Origin: DT-110 sp030148525
GTDB lineage: Bacteria > Bacteroidota > Bacteroidia > Chitinophagales > Saprospiraceae
DNA length: 64,000 bases
Assembly (NCBI GenBank): GCA_965227445.1
Contig: OZ245751.1
Location: 6,448,001 to 6,512,000, forward strand
Direction of reading: 5' to 3'
Shown: one piece after another, positions 8,394 through 17,235 of the stretch
Layout of the letters: every line of letters starts with the position of its first letter
Numbering within the stretch: position 1 is the first letter of the stretch
Notes under the pieces: generated by a model
The model's database searches: none
The model's input: only the letters and a program-made list of their open reading frames with translations
What the model was told of the DNA's origin: nothing
Program-made: the position numbers and the translations under genes

Positions 8394-10535
8394 TTACAGC
8401 TTCAATACAAGCCCGCCGTAGATTGAACGTCGTTGAAAATACTCCCGCCCGGTCACCTCGAAATTTGGGCCGTACCGAAATCCTTGCTCATTTCCCTGAT
8501 TCAGGATATTGTTGACATTCAGAAAGATCACCAGTGATTGATCACCCCAGGGGAAATACCGGCTGATGGCTACGTTCAGGCTACCGTAGGGCTGCAGGCG
8601 TTCTTCATTGGGCGGAAAGGGGAAGATCGGCGCCTGGCCGGGCTCATCGGGCGCCTGTAGCCGGGTAGCCCACAGTCCGTTATGGGCAATATAATTGAAG
8701 CTGAGGTCAAATAAGTCCGGTTGTTTATACTGGATCAGGGCCTTCACGAAGAAAAGCTGATCCTGCCTGCCCGACCAGGAGGTACCAAATCCATGTACTC
8801 GCTGGTGCAGCCAGGTGGCAGCGAAGCTACCCGACAAGGCACCGGCAATGGGCTGTTCGTACAGCGCTTCGAGGCCGTATATCCAGCGATAGTCTTCCGG
8901 GAGTTGTTGGTTGACATCGAATAGCCCGCTTTCCCTTTTGGCGTAAGCCGCCAAATGCGCATGTTGATCATCGGTGGTGAGCAGATCGTAATCGAGGGCA
9001 ACCTGAAAGCTGTTGAGTAAGCGAATCGACTTATCAAAGGTACCGGGAATGCTGTAGCTGTGGTACCAACCGGTGGAGAGCAGCCAGGCCTGTTGGGGGG
9101 TAGCCTGCCAGCGAGCTGATGCCTGCCCGCTCAGGTAGCGGCCGTTGGGGCCTTTGTTCAGACTGGCTCGCAGGCCGGCCTGAAAGAGCCAGTCTTCATT
9201 TGGAGTGAACCGGACGTAGCGGTAGCTTTCCAGCCGTCGTACCCGAAGTGTATCGTTTTGCGGCCGGGTGGGGTCGGTTGGGGCGTTGCGATAGAAAAAG
9301 GCCGGTACCGTGTCCCGAAAGGCGAATCGCTGCGATTCGTGTACCAATCCCGTTTGCCATTCCCATTGACCGTTGATGCGACGGCGCCAGTCGAGGGCCG
9401 TGTACCAGGTGCGCTGACGCTGGTCGGAATCGGTATTTCCAAAGGCAAAACCGGTGCGACTTACATCAAAACCATGGTGCAAGCTCACAGTCCCCTTCCG
9501 GTACCGCTTGCGAATCCGCAGTGTGTTGAAGTGACGCTTACGGCCGGAGGTGACCGACCCCTCTTCGCCAAAAATCCGGATGTTGACATCGTAGGCCTCG
9601 TCGATGCCGTAGGCAAAGGCATCGATGGTCCAGCCGTCGGCCGGCTCCAGATGGAGATTCAGACCGGCATCCTGACTGCGGAAAGCGCGCAGGTCCGGCA
9701 CGTTCGATCCGTTCAGATCAATGAACAGATCGCCGAACTGGCGGTTGGCGTATGCCTGGAGGAAAGCATCATCGCCCAGTTGCTGATTTCGCAGGATACC
9801 TGCGTGAGCAAGTCCCAGAGAGAGTTGGGTGGCATTATCCGTTACCTCCTGTACGGTTTCGATGGCCACGGCACCCGCGGTGCTATTCCCCCGGATCAGG
9901 GGCGGATTGGAGGGGTACACGTACTGGCCTTCCAGCATTTCGGTGTTAAAGAGGCTGAAGTTACCGATCCCGTTGATCTGGGTGTTGCGGACCGGCCGAT
10001 AAATGGGAATGCCGTTGATCAGCACCCGACTGCGGTCGGCACTACTACCCCGCAGCTCCGGATTGGCCGATTCCGAAGTGTTGGTCGATGCCGGTAAACT
10101 GATCAGGGCCCGCAGGGGGTCAGCCGCTGCGGTGGGGTTGAGGTAAATATCCAGCTTCTCCTGCTTAGTGAGCAGGAAGGCATCCGAGATGGGATCCTGG
10201 GCCTGGATCAGTACGGCTGAAAGCACGTATTCAGATGGGCGCAATATAATGGTGGTATCCCTAGCCCGGTTGATCAGCAGTTGGCTTTCGCCAAAACCCA
10301 TAGCGGACACCTGCAGGCTGTCCGGTTCCTGTGGCGTATCCGGTAGCAGTAACTGAAACCGCCCCTGAGGGTCGGTGTACGCTCCTTTTTGCGGAAACGC
10401 ACGCCAGTACACGTGGGCCGCCATGATGGGCTTGCGATCCCCGTCGAGCACCTGCCCCCGGAGGGTATTCTGGGCCAGGGCAGAGCGGAAAGCAATGCTT
10501 AGAAAAAGGAATAGAAAGAATTTGAGTAAACGCAT
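8394..10535 (-). CDS. TonB-dependent outer-membrane receptor
   Basis: 713 residues. Signal peptide (LSIAFRSALAQ) is followed by a carboxypeptidase-regulatory-like domain at about 22-105 (NTLRGQVLDGDRKPI...GRFQLLLPD...DTTIILRP), a plug domain at about 115-225 (LRGSSADRSRVLINGIPI, then RGNSTAGAVAIETVQE), and a long aromatic-rich beta-barrel ending in GGLVLKL. It would import a ligand across the outer membrane using TonB energy. No SusD partner lies next to it, so a glycan role is not indicated; the substrate is unknown. An exact GGCTTTCGCCAAAA copy is inside the gene at 10283. Confidence 0.9.
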   Translation of the reverse strand: MRLLKFFLFLFLSIAFRSALAQNTLRGQVLDGDRKPIMAAHVYWRAFPQKGAYTDPQGRFQLLLPDTPQEPDSLQVSAMGFGESQLLINRARDTTIILRPSEYVLSAVLIQAQDPISDAFLLTKQEKLDIYLNPTAAADPLRALISLPASTNTSESANPELRGSSADRSRVLINGIPIYRPVRNTQINGIGNFSLFNTEMLEGQYVYPSNPPLIRGNSTAGAVAIETVQEVTDNATQLSLGLAHAGILRNQQLGDDAFLQAYANRQFGDLFIDLNGSNVPDLRAFRSQDAGLNLHLEPADGWTIDAFAYGIDEAYDVNIRIFGEEGSVTSGRKRHFNTLRIRKRYRKGTVSLHHGFDVSRTGFAFGNTDSDQRQRTWYTALDWRRRINGQWEWQTGLVHESQRFAFRDTVPAFFYRNAPTDPTRPQNDTLRVRRLESYRYVRFTPNEDWLFQAGLRASLNKGPNGRYLSGQASARWQATPQQAWLLSTGWYHSYSIPGTFDKSIRLLNSFQVALDYDLLTTDDQHAHLAAYAKRESGLFDVNQQLPEDYRWIYGLEALYEQPIAGALSGSFAATWLHQRVHGFGTSWSGRQDQLFFVKALIQYKQPDLFDLSFNYIAHNGLWATRLQAPDEPGQAPIFPFPPNEERLQPYGSLNVAISRYFPWGDQSLVIFLNVNNILNQGNEQGFRYGPNFEVTGREYFQRRSIYGGLVLKL

Positions 10536-10550
10536 GGGTGTAGTATTAAT

Positions 10551-10724
10551 GTGAGGTTGGGCACAGTCTTATCCGTAAAATGATGATAGTGGCTTACCGG
10601 TAAAGAGTAGTAGGTATAGGGTATTGAGATAAAGTGTGTCCTAATACCTAATACCCTATACTAACTCCAACGTGAGGTTCTGACATTCAGCTATTTAGTG
10701 AAAAACCTTAGCCTCAACCTCAGT
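10551..10724. repeat. GAGGTTGG element, copy 1 (about 174 bp)
   Basis: Matches 23487-23671 in order: GAGGTTGGGC, CCGTAAA.TGATG, GGTAAAGAGTAGTAGGTATAGGGTAT, GTGTCCTA, TACCT, then GACATTCAG...TAG and CTTAGCC. Internally symmetric (GGTATAGGGTATTG against CTAATACCCTATAC; GTGAGGTT against AACCTCAG). Half-elements occur at 41034-41090 and 45088-45143. The spacer otherwise shows nothing recognisable. Confidence 0.8.
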
Positions 10725-10734
10725 GTATTATTAC

Positions 10735-11532
10735 TTACCCCTCTTCGATCTGGGCGATCACCTGATTCAGGCGATAACTGCCGGGGAAGGCCTTCATCGC
10801 ACGATCCATAGTTTCCTGCAGCTTATCATCCTGGCCTTCGCGGGCGTAGTACTTCATCAGCATCTCGTAGGCATTCTCGGCACCCCACGATGGGAGGTAG
10901 GGGTTGTCGGGTTGCTGAGCAGCCAGTTCAATGGCTTTTTCCAGGTGGACTACTACTTCTTTACCGCCACCAAATTGCTTGGGTGTATAGAAGTCGTTAT
11001 TGCCCAGCACGTAATAAGCACGTGGATTCTCGGGATTCATTTCCTGGGCGATCCGGGCGTTTTTGTTGGACTTTCCGGAAATAAAAGGGGCTTTGATCCC
11101 CGATTTGAATTGGATGGAGAACCCCTGCAGCAGAGCGAGCAAAGCGAAATCCTCCGACGTTTTAGCGTCTAGCTTGTCCAATAAATTGATGGCCTGGTCG
11201 GTAATCTCTTCGGCGGACTTTTCCTCCTTGTTTTGCAGATGGAAAATAGCCTGGTAGAAAAGGGTATAGGCCTGCCAGTAGCGGTACAGATTTTGGTCGG
11301 TTTGCTGATATCCCTGGTCCAGCTTATCGACCAGTTTTTCCATGGGCGAGGCATTACCGCGGGCCATAGACTGGGTAAAGGTGTTCATAATGGTCTCTTC
11401 AATGCCGTTCAGGAGTGAATCAGGAGCGGCCTGATCAGCTACCTTTACAGCGTAGGGATTAGTGGCACGTGCCGGTTCCTTCGTGCAGGAAACCAGGGTG
11501 CAGACGATGAGGGTGAGAAATAAGGTGCGCAT
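10735..11532 (-). CDS. TPR-like lipoprotein of unknown function
   Basis: 265 residues. N-terminus MRTLFLTLIVCTLVSCTKEP has a lipobox with Cys at 16. The rest is helical with TPR-like spacing (RYWQAYTLFYQAIFHLQNKE, ENPRAYYVLGNNDFYTPKQFGGG, AYEMLMKYYAREGQDDKLQ). The GGGKEVVVHLEKAIELA segment resembles exported TPR proteins of Bacteroidota that are induced with small winged-helix regulators. It lies immediately upstream (by position) of the wHTH/membrane gene pair, and its promoter shares a 15-bp motif with theirs, suggesting common control. Confidence 0.78.
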   Translation of the reverse strand: MRTLFLTLIVCTLVSCTKEPARATNPYAVKVADQAAPDSLLNGIEETIMNTFTQSMARGNASPMEKLVDKLDQGYQQTDQNLYRYWQAYTLFYQAIFHLQNKEEKSAEEITDQAINLLDKLDAKTSEDFALLALLQGFSIQFKSGIKAPFISGKSNKNARIAQEMNPENPRAYYVLGNNDFYTPKQFGGGKEVVVHLEKAIELAAQQPDNPYLPSWGAENAYEMLMKYYAREGQDDKLQETMDRAMKAFPGSYRLNQVIAQIEEG

Positions 11533-11550
11533 AGTTTATAGATTTATTTA

Positions 11551-11565
11551 GTTTATTTTATAAAC
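11551..11565. promoter_or_regulatory. Near-palindromic motif shared with the 12447 promoter, candidate operator
   Basis: GTTTATTTTATAAAC sits 19 bp before the lipoprotein start at 11532. Its reverse complement, GTTTATAAAATAAAC, matches 14 of 15 bases at 12482-12496 in front of the membrane-protein/wHTH pair. Likely binding site of the small winged-helix regulator (inference). Confidence 0.6.
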
Positions 11566-11582
11566 TGACTAATGAAAAAAAA

Positions 11583-11870
11583 TCAATCGGGATCCAGGTA
11601 CTCCTTCAGGGCAGTGACGTAGGCTTCAAAGGCATCCAGGCCGGTCTGAGTGATCAGGATAGCGGTGTGCTGGTAGTTGTTTTTAAAGCCTTTTTGCAGC
11701 TCGATGTATTCCGCTTTTTGCAGTTTTTTGAGTTGAACACTCAGGTTGCCCGAAGAGGCTTCGGTAACCTCCTTAAGCTCATTGAAGTCCGACTCCTGAT
11801 TGGCGACCAGGTACGACATGATGGCCAGGCGGAGTTGGGAATGCAGCAACGGATCGAGCTCTTTAAACAT
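11583..11870 (-). CDS. Winged-helix transcriptional regulator (HTH_34 / ArsR-MarR-like, small)
   Basis: 95 residues from the ATG at 11870: LDPLLHSQLRLAIMSYL, then FNELKEVTEASSGNLSVQLKKL as the DNA-binding helices and an AILITQTGLDAFEAYV end. This is the common short single-domain regulator found beside membrane-protein genes in Bacteroidota. The start codon overlaps the end of the upstream gene by 8 bp (ATGTTTAA), so translation is coupled. A longer frame from 11924 would run far into that gene and is less likely. Confidence 0.85.
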   Translation of the reverse strand: MFKELDPLLHSQLRLAIMSYLVANQESDFNELKEVTEASSGNLSVQLKKLQKAEYIELQKGFKNNYQHTAILITQTGLDAFEAYVTALKEYLDPD

Positions 11871-12447
11871 GTTCCTTGCGTTTCTTTTGCTGATAAAGGT
11901 TGTATCCCGGAGCGAACAGTGCAAACAGCGCCACCGCGGTCAGTACCAATGGTTGGTAAAACGGATCAATGAAGAAGGCTGCATAGCCCGCCAGCTGCGT
12001 ACCGATTCCTGCTGCCAGAAATGCCTGGCTGCGGATGGCTGCTCCCGACAAGATGAGTCCAATACCCTGGAGTAGCAGGATGACCGGGATCAAATTGTAC
12101 CCTAATTTAAAGAAGAAACCGAATCCGAGAATAAATAGATTGAGTCCGAGGGCAAACCAAACGAACTTCATGATCCGTGAGATTGGGTTCGAGGTGCGTG
12201 CTTTCGGCTTGCGGCTGTAGTAATAGCCGGTATAAATACCCGGTAGAATGAGGCCAAAATAAGCCAGACCGCTTACCGAAGCCATATCGATCCACATCAG
12301 GTAGAACTGAGCGGCCGAGGCCAGGGCAATCGCAATACCCCATACCATGAAAATAAGTCCGTTGTCCTCGTAGCGGTGCCTGGCTTCTTCGATCATCTTG
12401 CTGATGACGGCCAGGCTATCCTGAGGTGTCATGTCTTGTTGTGGCAT
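11863..12447 (-). CDS. Membrane protein co-transcribed with the winged-helix regulator
   Basis: 194 residues. A soluble N-terminus (MTPQDSLAVISKMIEEARHR) precedes about five hydrophobic segments (LIFMVWGIAIALASAAQFYL, VSGLAYFGLILPGIYTGYYY, FVWFALGLNLFILGFGFFF, LIPVILLLQGIGLILSGAA, LVLTAVALFALFAPGYNLY) and a basic tail. The family is familiar as partner of HTH_34-type regulators but has no established function known to me. It likely senses membrane state or modulates the regulator; that is inference from gene coupling only. Confidence 0.8.
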   Translation of the reverse strand: MPQQDMTPQDSLAVISKMIEEARHRYEDNGLIFMVWGIAIALASAAQFYLMWIDMASVSGLAYFGLILPGIYTGYYYSRKPKARTSNPISRIMKFVWFALGLNLFILGFGFFFKLGYNLIPVILLLQGIGLILSGAAIRSQAFLAAGIGTQLAGYAAFFIDPFYQPLVLTAVALFALFAPGYNLYQQKKRKEHV

Positions 12448-12468
12448 ATTTTTGAACGTTGTTTAGGT

Positions 12469-12499
12469 CAAATATAAAGTAGTTTATAAAATAAATCAA
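12469..12499 (-). promoter_or_regulatory. Bacteroidota-type promoter with overlapping operator candidate
   Basis: On the minus strand TATATTTG (12469-12476) matches the -7 consensus TAnnTTTG, and TTG lies 20 bp upstream (12497-12499) where the -33 element is expected. The motif GTTTATAAAATAAAT (12482-12496) fills the spacer between them, an ideal position for repression. The start codon is 22 bp downstream of the -7 box. Confidence 0.6.
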
Positions 12500-12703
12500 G
12501 TTATTTTGTGAATTAATCTGGATTACTGTGTAAAATCTTCTGTTTGCAGGGTCACATTTTTTTCAGTAGTTTGATAAGTAAACAGCTCTTACCATAGAGC
12601 CATCTTCCCAACACGTATACACTACCAACTGATTTTTTTGGATACCGGAGATGCTCCCGGAGGATCGCTAAGCGGTATCTATTTACCCATATAAAATTAT
12701 GTA

Positions 12704-14218
12704 GTGATGCGTTCAACCAAACTTACCCTGCTGGGCATTTGTTGCCTGCTACTTTCCTGGAGCCTGTCGGCTCAGATCAATAGCAGTTTAGAGAATGATG
12801 GCTTATCCATCCTCGACCAAGGGGCTCCCGCACGGGGAGCCGATTACAAGATCGGAGGCGTGCTGGTCCAGAATGGCTTTGCCTTCAGTCAGATTACTGA
12901 TCAGATGGTTTCCGCCGGAAGCGATCTGGTGCGCTCCAAGATCGACGGCAGCGGCTTTAACATGCGGCAATTTGCAGTAATACCGTACAAAGAGGTGAAT
13001 TTTGACTTTGATCGGCTGGAATTTTCGGCGGTCAACCCCTCCAATTTTCCGGATAATGATCAGATCGATTGGGAGCTGGGGCTGACTGATTTTGGGCAGT
13101 TTGATAATGGCGACTTTCTCGAACGTGGCCTTTTCCTCGATTATTCCCGCATTTTTACGGACATCGCGTTGTTCAGGAGGATCTTTTTTATCAACCCCGA
13201 CAATGTATCTATGGGGATAAATCCGGGAACTACCACCAACTTCAATGCCAATTTAAGAGTGTATGGCGAATTTGGTAATGCTGTTGGCATCTGGAGTAGT
13301 CAGGGTGTTCAAGGTTCCAGTTCCCAGTGGGGGGTGTATTCCAGAGCTTTTGGCTCTGGCTCCGGAACCAGGTTCGGAGTGGTTGGGGTAGCCACTAGTT
13401 CTACCGGTGTTAGGTATGGTCTTTTCGGAGAAGCGTTCGGCGGTTCATTGTCTTATGCCGTGTACGCCAATGGTGATATGGCCTATACCGGCACCCTAAC
13501 CGATGTGTCGGATGAAAAGCTGAAGCGTAATATCGAGGATTTCGACGGTCTGGAAACGATCCTGCAATTACGGCCGCGTACCTACGAATTTCGCAACGAC
13601 GAGTACGAGCATATGAACCTGAAAGAGGGGAAACAGTACGGCTTTATTGCTCAGGAATTGCGCGAAGTGATCCCGGAAATGGTCACCGAGAATCAGCATC
13701 CGCATATTGTAGAGCAGGATACCAGTCTCACTACGGAAATGACCGACTATCTCGGGGTGCGTCCATTACTGCTCCTACCCATCCTCACCCGTGCCCTGCA
13801 GGAGGAACACCAGATCGTCGAGGACCAGGACACCCGCATTCGCCACCTGGAGCAGGAAAATCAGGCTCTCCGCAACCGCCTGGCCGAACTGGAAACTAAG
13901 ATGGAACAAGTCCTGGGCCAGCAACCCGGTGGTGATTCCGATCCCGTCGTGCTTACCTCGGCCCGCCTCGATCAGAATTTCCCCAATCCCTACGATCGGG
14001 AAACGGCCATCGGTCTGTTCATCCCGGAATCGGTGCAAAGGGCCGAGCTGCGCATCATCAATGCCGAGGGGCGCGTTATGCGTACCATCGTCATCGGCGA
14101 TCGCGGCGAGACCAAACAGGTACTGGAAGCGAAGGCACTGCAGGCGGGATCGTACTTTTACAGCCTGGTACTGGACGGTACGCCTTTCGCCACTAAGCAG
14201 ATGTTGCTGCTTAAGTAG
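12704..14218 (+). CDS. T9SS-sorted surface protein with peptidase S74 intramolecular chaperone
   Basis: 504 residues. Signal peptide (SLSAQ) is followed by a Gly/Ser-rich beta region of about 240 residues with no known enzyme motif. Around residue 270 comes the S74 chaperone signature (SDEKLKRNIEDFDGLETILQ, LRPRTYEF, KQYGFIAQEL). A coiled coil near 365-400 (HLEQENQALRNRLAELETKM) follows, then a type IX secretion C-terminal domain (LDQNFPNPYDRETAIGLFIP ... GSYFYSLVLDG). S74 domains trimerise fibres and usually cleave themselves off, so the order S74 then sorting domain is notable. Role is probably a trimeric surface fibre or adhesin (inference). Confidence 0.85.
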   Translation: MMRSTKLTLLGICCLLLSWSLSAQINSSLENDGLSILDQGAPARGADYKIGGVLVQNGFAFSQITDQMVSAGSDLVRSKIDGSGFNMRQFAVIPYKEVNFDFDRLEFSAVNPSNFPDNDQIDWELGLTDFGQFDNGDFLERGLFLDYSRIFTDIALFRRIFFINPDNVSMGINPGTTTNFNANLRVYGEFGNAVGIWSSQGVQGSSSQWGVYSRAFGSGSGTRFGVVGVATSSTGVRYGLFGEAFGGSLSYAVYANGDMAYTGTLTDVSDEKLKRNIEDFDGLETILQLRPRTYEFRNDEYEHMNLKEGKQYGFIAQELREVIPEMVTENQHPHIVEQDTSLTTEMTDYLGVRPLLLLPILTRALQEEHQIVEDQDTRIRHLEQENQALRNRLAELETKMEQVLGQQPGGDSDPVVLTSARLDQNFPNPYDRETAIGLFIPESVQRAELRIINAEGRVMRTIVIGDRGETKQVLEAKALQAGSYFYSLVLDGTPFATKQMLLLK

Positions 14219-14225
14219 TCTTTAT

Positions 14226-14383
14226 AAGATCGCCCTGCGGGCTTCTAGAGTCTAGATCGGGCAGCGAGCTGCCCTGGAAGAAAGAAGAGAAGACATGTCC
14301 GTCGTTGGAGATGTCTTCTCTTCTTTCTATACGTGGCGACTTGTCGCCACAATCTACTATCTAGAAGCCCGCAGGGCGATCTT
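14226..14383. terminator. Four-hairpin cruciform between convergent genes, bidirectional terminator candidate
   Basis: A perfect 24-bp outer stem (14226-14249 with 14360-14383) encloses three further perfect stems: GGGCAG/CTGCCC (14259-14274), an 18-bp stem (14279-14296 with 14311-14328) and GTGGCGAC/GTCGCCAC (14333-14350). It fills the 170 bp between the convergent stops at 14218 and 14391, so it is read as a cloverleaf-like RNA from both sides. Confidence 0.85.
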
Positions 14384-14390
14384 CCGAAGA

Positions 14391-15680
14391 CTAAATATCG
14401 AGTAACATCCGCGTGGGATCCTCGAGCAACTCCTTAACCCGTACGAGGAAGGTCACGGAGGTACTGCCGTCGATCACGCGGTGATCGTAGGAGAGCGCCA
14501 GATACATCATCGGACGGATCTTCACTTCACCATCGATCACCATTGGGCGCTGGTTAATGCCGTGCATACCCAGAATAGCGGATTGTGGTTCGTTCAGGAT
14601 GGGGGTACTCAGCAGGGAACCGAACACACCACCATTGGTGATGGTAAAGGTACCACCCGACATTTCGTCGAGCGTCAGATCGTTATTGCGGGCCTTGACG
14701 GCCAGGTCTTTAATCTTGTGTTCCACCTCGGCAAAGTGCAGGGACTCCACGTTTTTCACCGGAGGAACGACCAGGCCGTTGGGCGTGGAAATAGCGATAC
14801 TGATGTCCACGTAGTCGTGGTAGACCAGCTCGTTTTCGTCGAGGCGGGCGTTGACGTCGGGCATGTCCATCAGGACCTGGGCGCAGGCCTTGGCGAAAAG
14901 AGACATGAATCCCAGTTTGATGCCGTATTTCTCCACGAATTTCTCCTGGTGTTTTTTCCGCATGGCCATCACGTTGGTCAGGTCGACCTCGTTGAAGGTG
15001 GTCAGCATGGCCGTGTCGTTCTTGGCACTTACCAGTCGTTTGGCGATGGTGCGGCGCATACGACTCATCTTCTTGCGGGACTCTTCGCGGGAGAAGGAGG
15101 CCGGATTGCGGAAGGTAATCTCCTGCTTGGGAGCTTCCTTTTTCGACTCTTCTTTTTTGGGTTCTTCTTTGGCGGCCGGTTGGCTCGATTTATTGGCAAC
15201 GGCTTTTTCGGCATCCTCCTTGGTGATGCGACCGTCGCGGCCGGTACCGTCGACAGAGGAAGGGTCGATGTCGTTTTCCTTAAGGATTTTGGCGGCAGCC
15301 GGAGAAGGATGCCCGGCGGCGTAGCTGTCTGATTTGGCCGTTTCCTCTTTAGGGGCGGGTGCTTCCGCTTCTTTTGTCTTTTCCTCTTCTTTTTGCCCAT
15401 TGTCGGAGCCACCGCTGCTATCGCCACCAGCTTCTTTGCTTACGCTGGTATCGATCTTGGCAACCAGAGCCCCTATCTCGAGATCATCGTCTTCGGAGGC
15501 GACGTGAATGAGTTTGCCGGCGGCTTCGGCGGGGAATTCCAGAGTGGCTTTATCAGATTCAAATTCACAGATCGGGGTATCAAGGTCGACATATTCCCCG
15601 TCGGCTACTAACCACTGGGACAGAGTCACTTCTGTGACGGATTCGCCAATGGTGGGCACTTTCATTTCTACGACGCTCAT
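14391..15680 (-). CDS. sucB: Dihydrolipoyllysine succinyltransferase, E2 of 2-oxoglutarate dehydrogenase
   Basis: 429 residues from the ATG at 15680. Domains in order: lipoyl domain with the modified Lys44 in FESDKATLEF; a Lys/Glu/Ala-rich linker; E3-binding domain (HPSPAAAKILKENDIDPSSV); second basic linker; and a CoA-dependent acyltransferase domain ending SYDHRVIDGSTSVTFL with the catalytic HRVID. IGESVTEVTLSQWLV and the single lipoyl domain favour succinyl over acetyl transferase. A longer frame begins at 15779, but its first 33 residues have no counterpart in the family. The E1 gene is not adjacent. Confidence 0.92.
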   Translation of the reverse strand: MSVVEMKVPTIGESVTEVTLSQWLVADGEYVDLDTPICEFESDKATLEFPAEAAGKLIHVASEDDDLEIGALVAKIDTSVSKEAGGDSSGGSDNGQKEEEKTKEAEAPAPKEETAKSDSYAAGHPSPAAAKILKENDIDPSSVDGTGRDGRITKEDAEKAVANKSSQPAAKEEPKKEESKKEAPKQEITFRNPASFSREESRKKMSRMRRTIAKRLVSAKNDTAMLTTFNEVDLTNVMAMRKKHQEKFVEKYGIKLGFMSLFAKACAQVLMDMPDVNARLDENELVYHDYVDISIAISTPNGLVVPPVKNVESLHFAEVEHKIKDLAVKARNNDLTLDEMSGGTFTITNGGVFGSLLSTPILNEPQSAILGMHGINQRPMVIDGEVKIRPMMYLALSYDHRVIDGSTSVTFLVRVKELLEDPTRMLLDI

Positions 15681-15881
15681 TTCGTGTGGATGCGTTTGAT
15701 TAACAGATGATTTTTCGCTTGAAGAGTAGTATCCATTAGATACGCCCCGATCGCGGTTTTTGTTCGCTTGCGCAAACATCCGGCAATTGGGGGATTAATA
15801 CAAACTATGGTTTCTCTTTTTAGTATGTGGTTCGGCATTCCCCGCCCGCCGAAGTCCGTACGGACGGAGGAGGGCCAATTT

Positions 15882-16105
15882 CCGATTTCCAAAAACTCAC
15901 CCCGGGATGCATAGGTTTCAGGTGAGCTTAATCGTGGTCGCCCCCTCTCTTTATCCATACCGGGTCGTTCGCTTGCGTTGTAACTTGGCCCTTGGAAGAG
16001 AAGGGGCTCCGGTACGGTTTATATTGTTTCCGACTTTCAAAACTCACCCAGGGATGTATAGTTTTAGGGTTACCTACTGATCGTCTGGGCCCGCTCTTTT
16101 TTCCA
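15882..16105. repeat. Two imperfect direct repeats of about 76 bp in a 500-bp spacer
   Basis: 15882-15957 and 16030-16105 align along their length (CCGA.TT.CAAAA.CTCACCC, GGGATG.ATAG, TGATCGT/TAATCGT, CCC.CTCT). The spacer 15681-16191 also holds a GCCGAAGTCCGTACGGACGG palindrome (15849-15868) and a CCGTAAGCCGTAAGCC run at 16141-16160. No open frame here looks coding. Confidence 0.6.
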
Positions 16106-16191
16106 TCAATAAAGGAATAATACTGACAATCTTTTAATTACCGTAAGCCGTAAGCCGTCAATCGTGGACCGTCTTAATGGCCGATTTCGAA

Positions 16192-17148
16192 TCATTTCCG
16201 ATTTCGATACGCAAATCGATAGATCATCGGCTCCTCATTCCCCGCCTCGTTCGAAAGATACATAGTGCCGTCGGGTGCAAAACAAATACCCTCCGGTTGC
16301 TCGTGGACCTTTTTTTCGAGCTTCTCGAGGTGGCGCAGGGTACCGTCTTCGCCAATCACCATCAGCATGTTGCCTACGGAAGAGAGGATGTATATATCAC
16401 CGGAAACAGGGTGAATGGCCAGGGCTGAGGGGCTGAAATCAAAGTCGCTCTCGTCGGGATCGAAGAAGGAGACTATCTCATCGACCTTGCGCAGCATGGG
16501 GGTCATGCCGAGGAAATCCTGCACGTCTTGCTTGCGAATGCAATAGGCGGGATCCTCCTCTAATGCCAGATTGGAAAGGGGAAAGGAGTAGATCGATTTG
16601 GAGGGTTCATCCGTATCGGCTCCCGAAGCGGCTTTACAGGCTAGCAGTAAGCGCTCGTTCTTAGCATCGTAAGCAAGGCCTTCCACGTCGTTGTCACCGT
16701 TTAGAAAATCGTTGAACTTATCGACCTTTTGGCGGCCGGAGCCAAGTCCCTGAATGCGGTAAAGTGTACCGCTGCTTTTTACGACGTAAACGTACTCCCC
16801 GACTACTTCGACACCTTCGTAATCGCCGTCTTTCCAAAATTCGATCTCCCGTTCGATCTTTCCGTCGGTCGGGTTGATCAGGAAAACTTTTCCGTCTTCG
16901 TCCTGAATCGCTACCAGGTATCGCTGATCGGTAGTCATCGACAGGCCGGAGATCTCCTCGAGGTCATTGTCGAGTTCAAACTCAGCGTCCGGCTCGTTGA
17001 TGCGATAGGGGAAAACAAAGTTGGTGCTCGTGGTGTCGGGGCGAGTGCTGATCTGGCAGGTGCCGCCTACGGGGCCGGTGCAGGCCTGGCAGGTCCACCA
17101 CAGGCAGGCGGTAAGGAGCGTGAGTATGGTCATAGTTCTGCGGCACAT
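16192..17148 (-). CDS. SdiA-regulated (YjiK-like) beta-propeller protein, exported
   Basis: 318 residues. The N-terminus is hydrophobic with several cysteines (LTACLWWTCQACTG), consistent with a lipoprotein or secreted protein; an internal ATG at 17133 is an equally good start. The body is made of propeller blades typical of PF06977: LEEISGLSMTTDQRYLVAIQ, EGVEVVGEYVYVV, VEGLAYDAKNERLLLAC, SALAIHPVSGDIYILS and QPEGICFAPDGTMYLSNE. Function of the family is unknown; a phytase or esterase-like propeller role has been suggested for relatives. It starts about 90 bp from the divergent gene at 17236. Confidence 0.85.
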   Translation of the reverse strand: MCRRTMTILTLLTACLWWTCQACTGPVGGTCQISTRPDTTSTNFVFPYRINEPDAEFELDNDLEEISGLSMTTDQRYLVAIQDEDGKVFLINPTDGKIEREIEFWKDGDYEGVEVVGEYVYVVKSSGTLYRIQGLGSGRQKVDKFNDFLNGDNDVEGLAYDAKNERLLLACKAASGADTDEPSKSIYSFPLSNLALEEDPAYCIRKQDVQDFLGMTPMLRKVDEIVSFFDPDESDFDFSPSALAIHPVSGDIYILSSVGNMLMVIGEDGTLRHLEKLEKKVHEQPEGICFAPDGTMYLSNEAGNEEPMIYRFAYRNRK

Positions 17149-17235
17149 GGATTTATAGATTGAATGCTAATCAGGCTCGTAATATTGCTGATCTAAGGTA
17201 CCTTTATCCGCCGACATCTAAAAAAGAAGAAGTTT

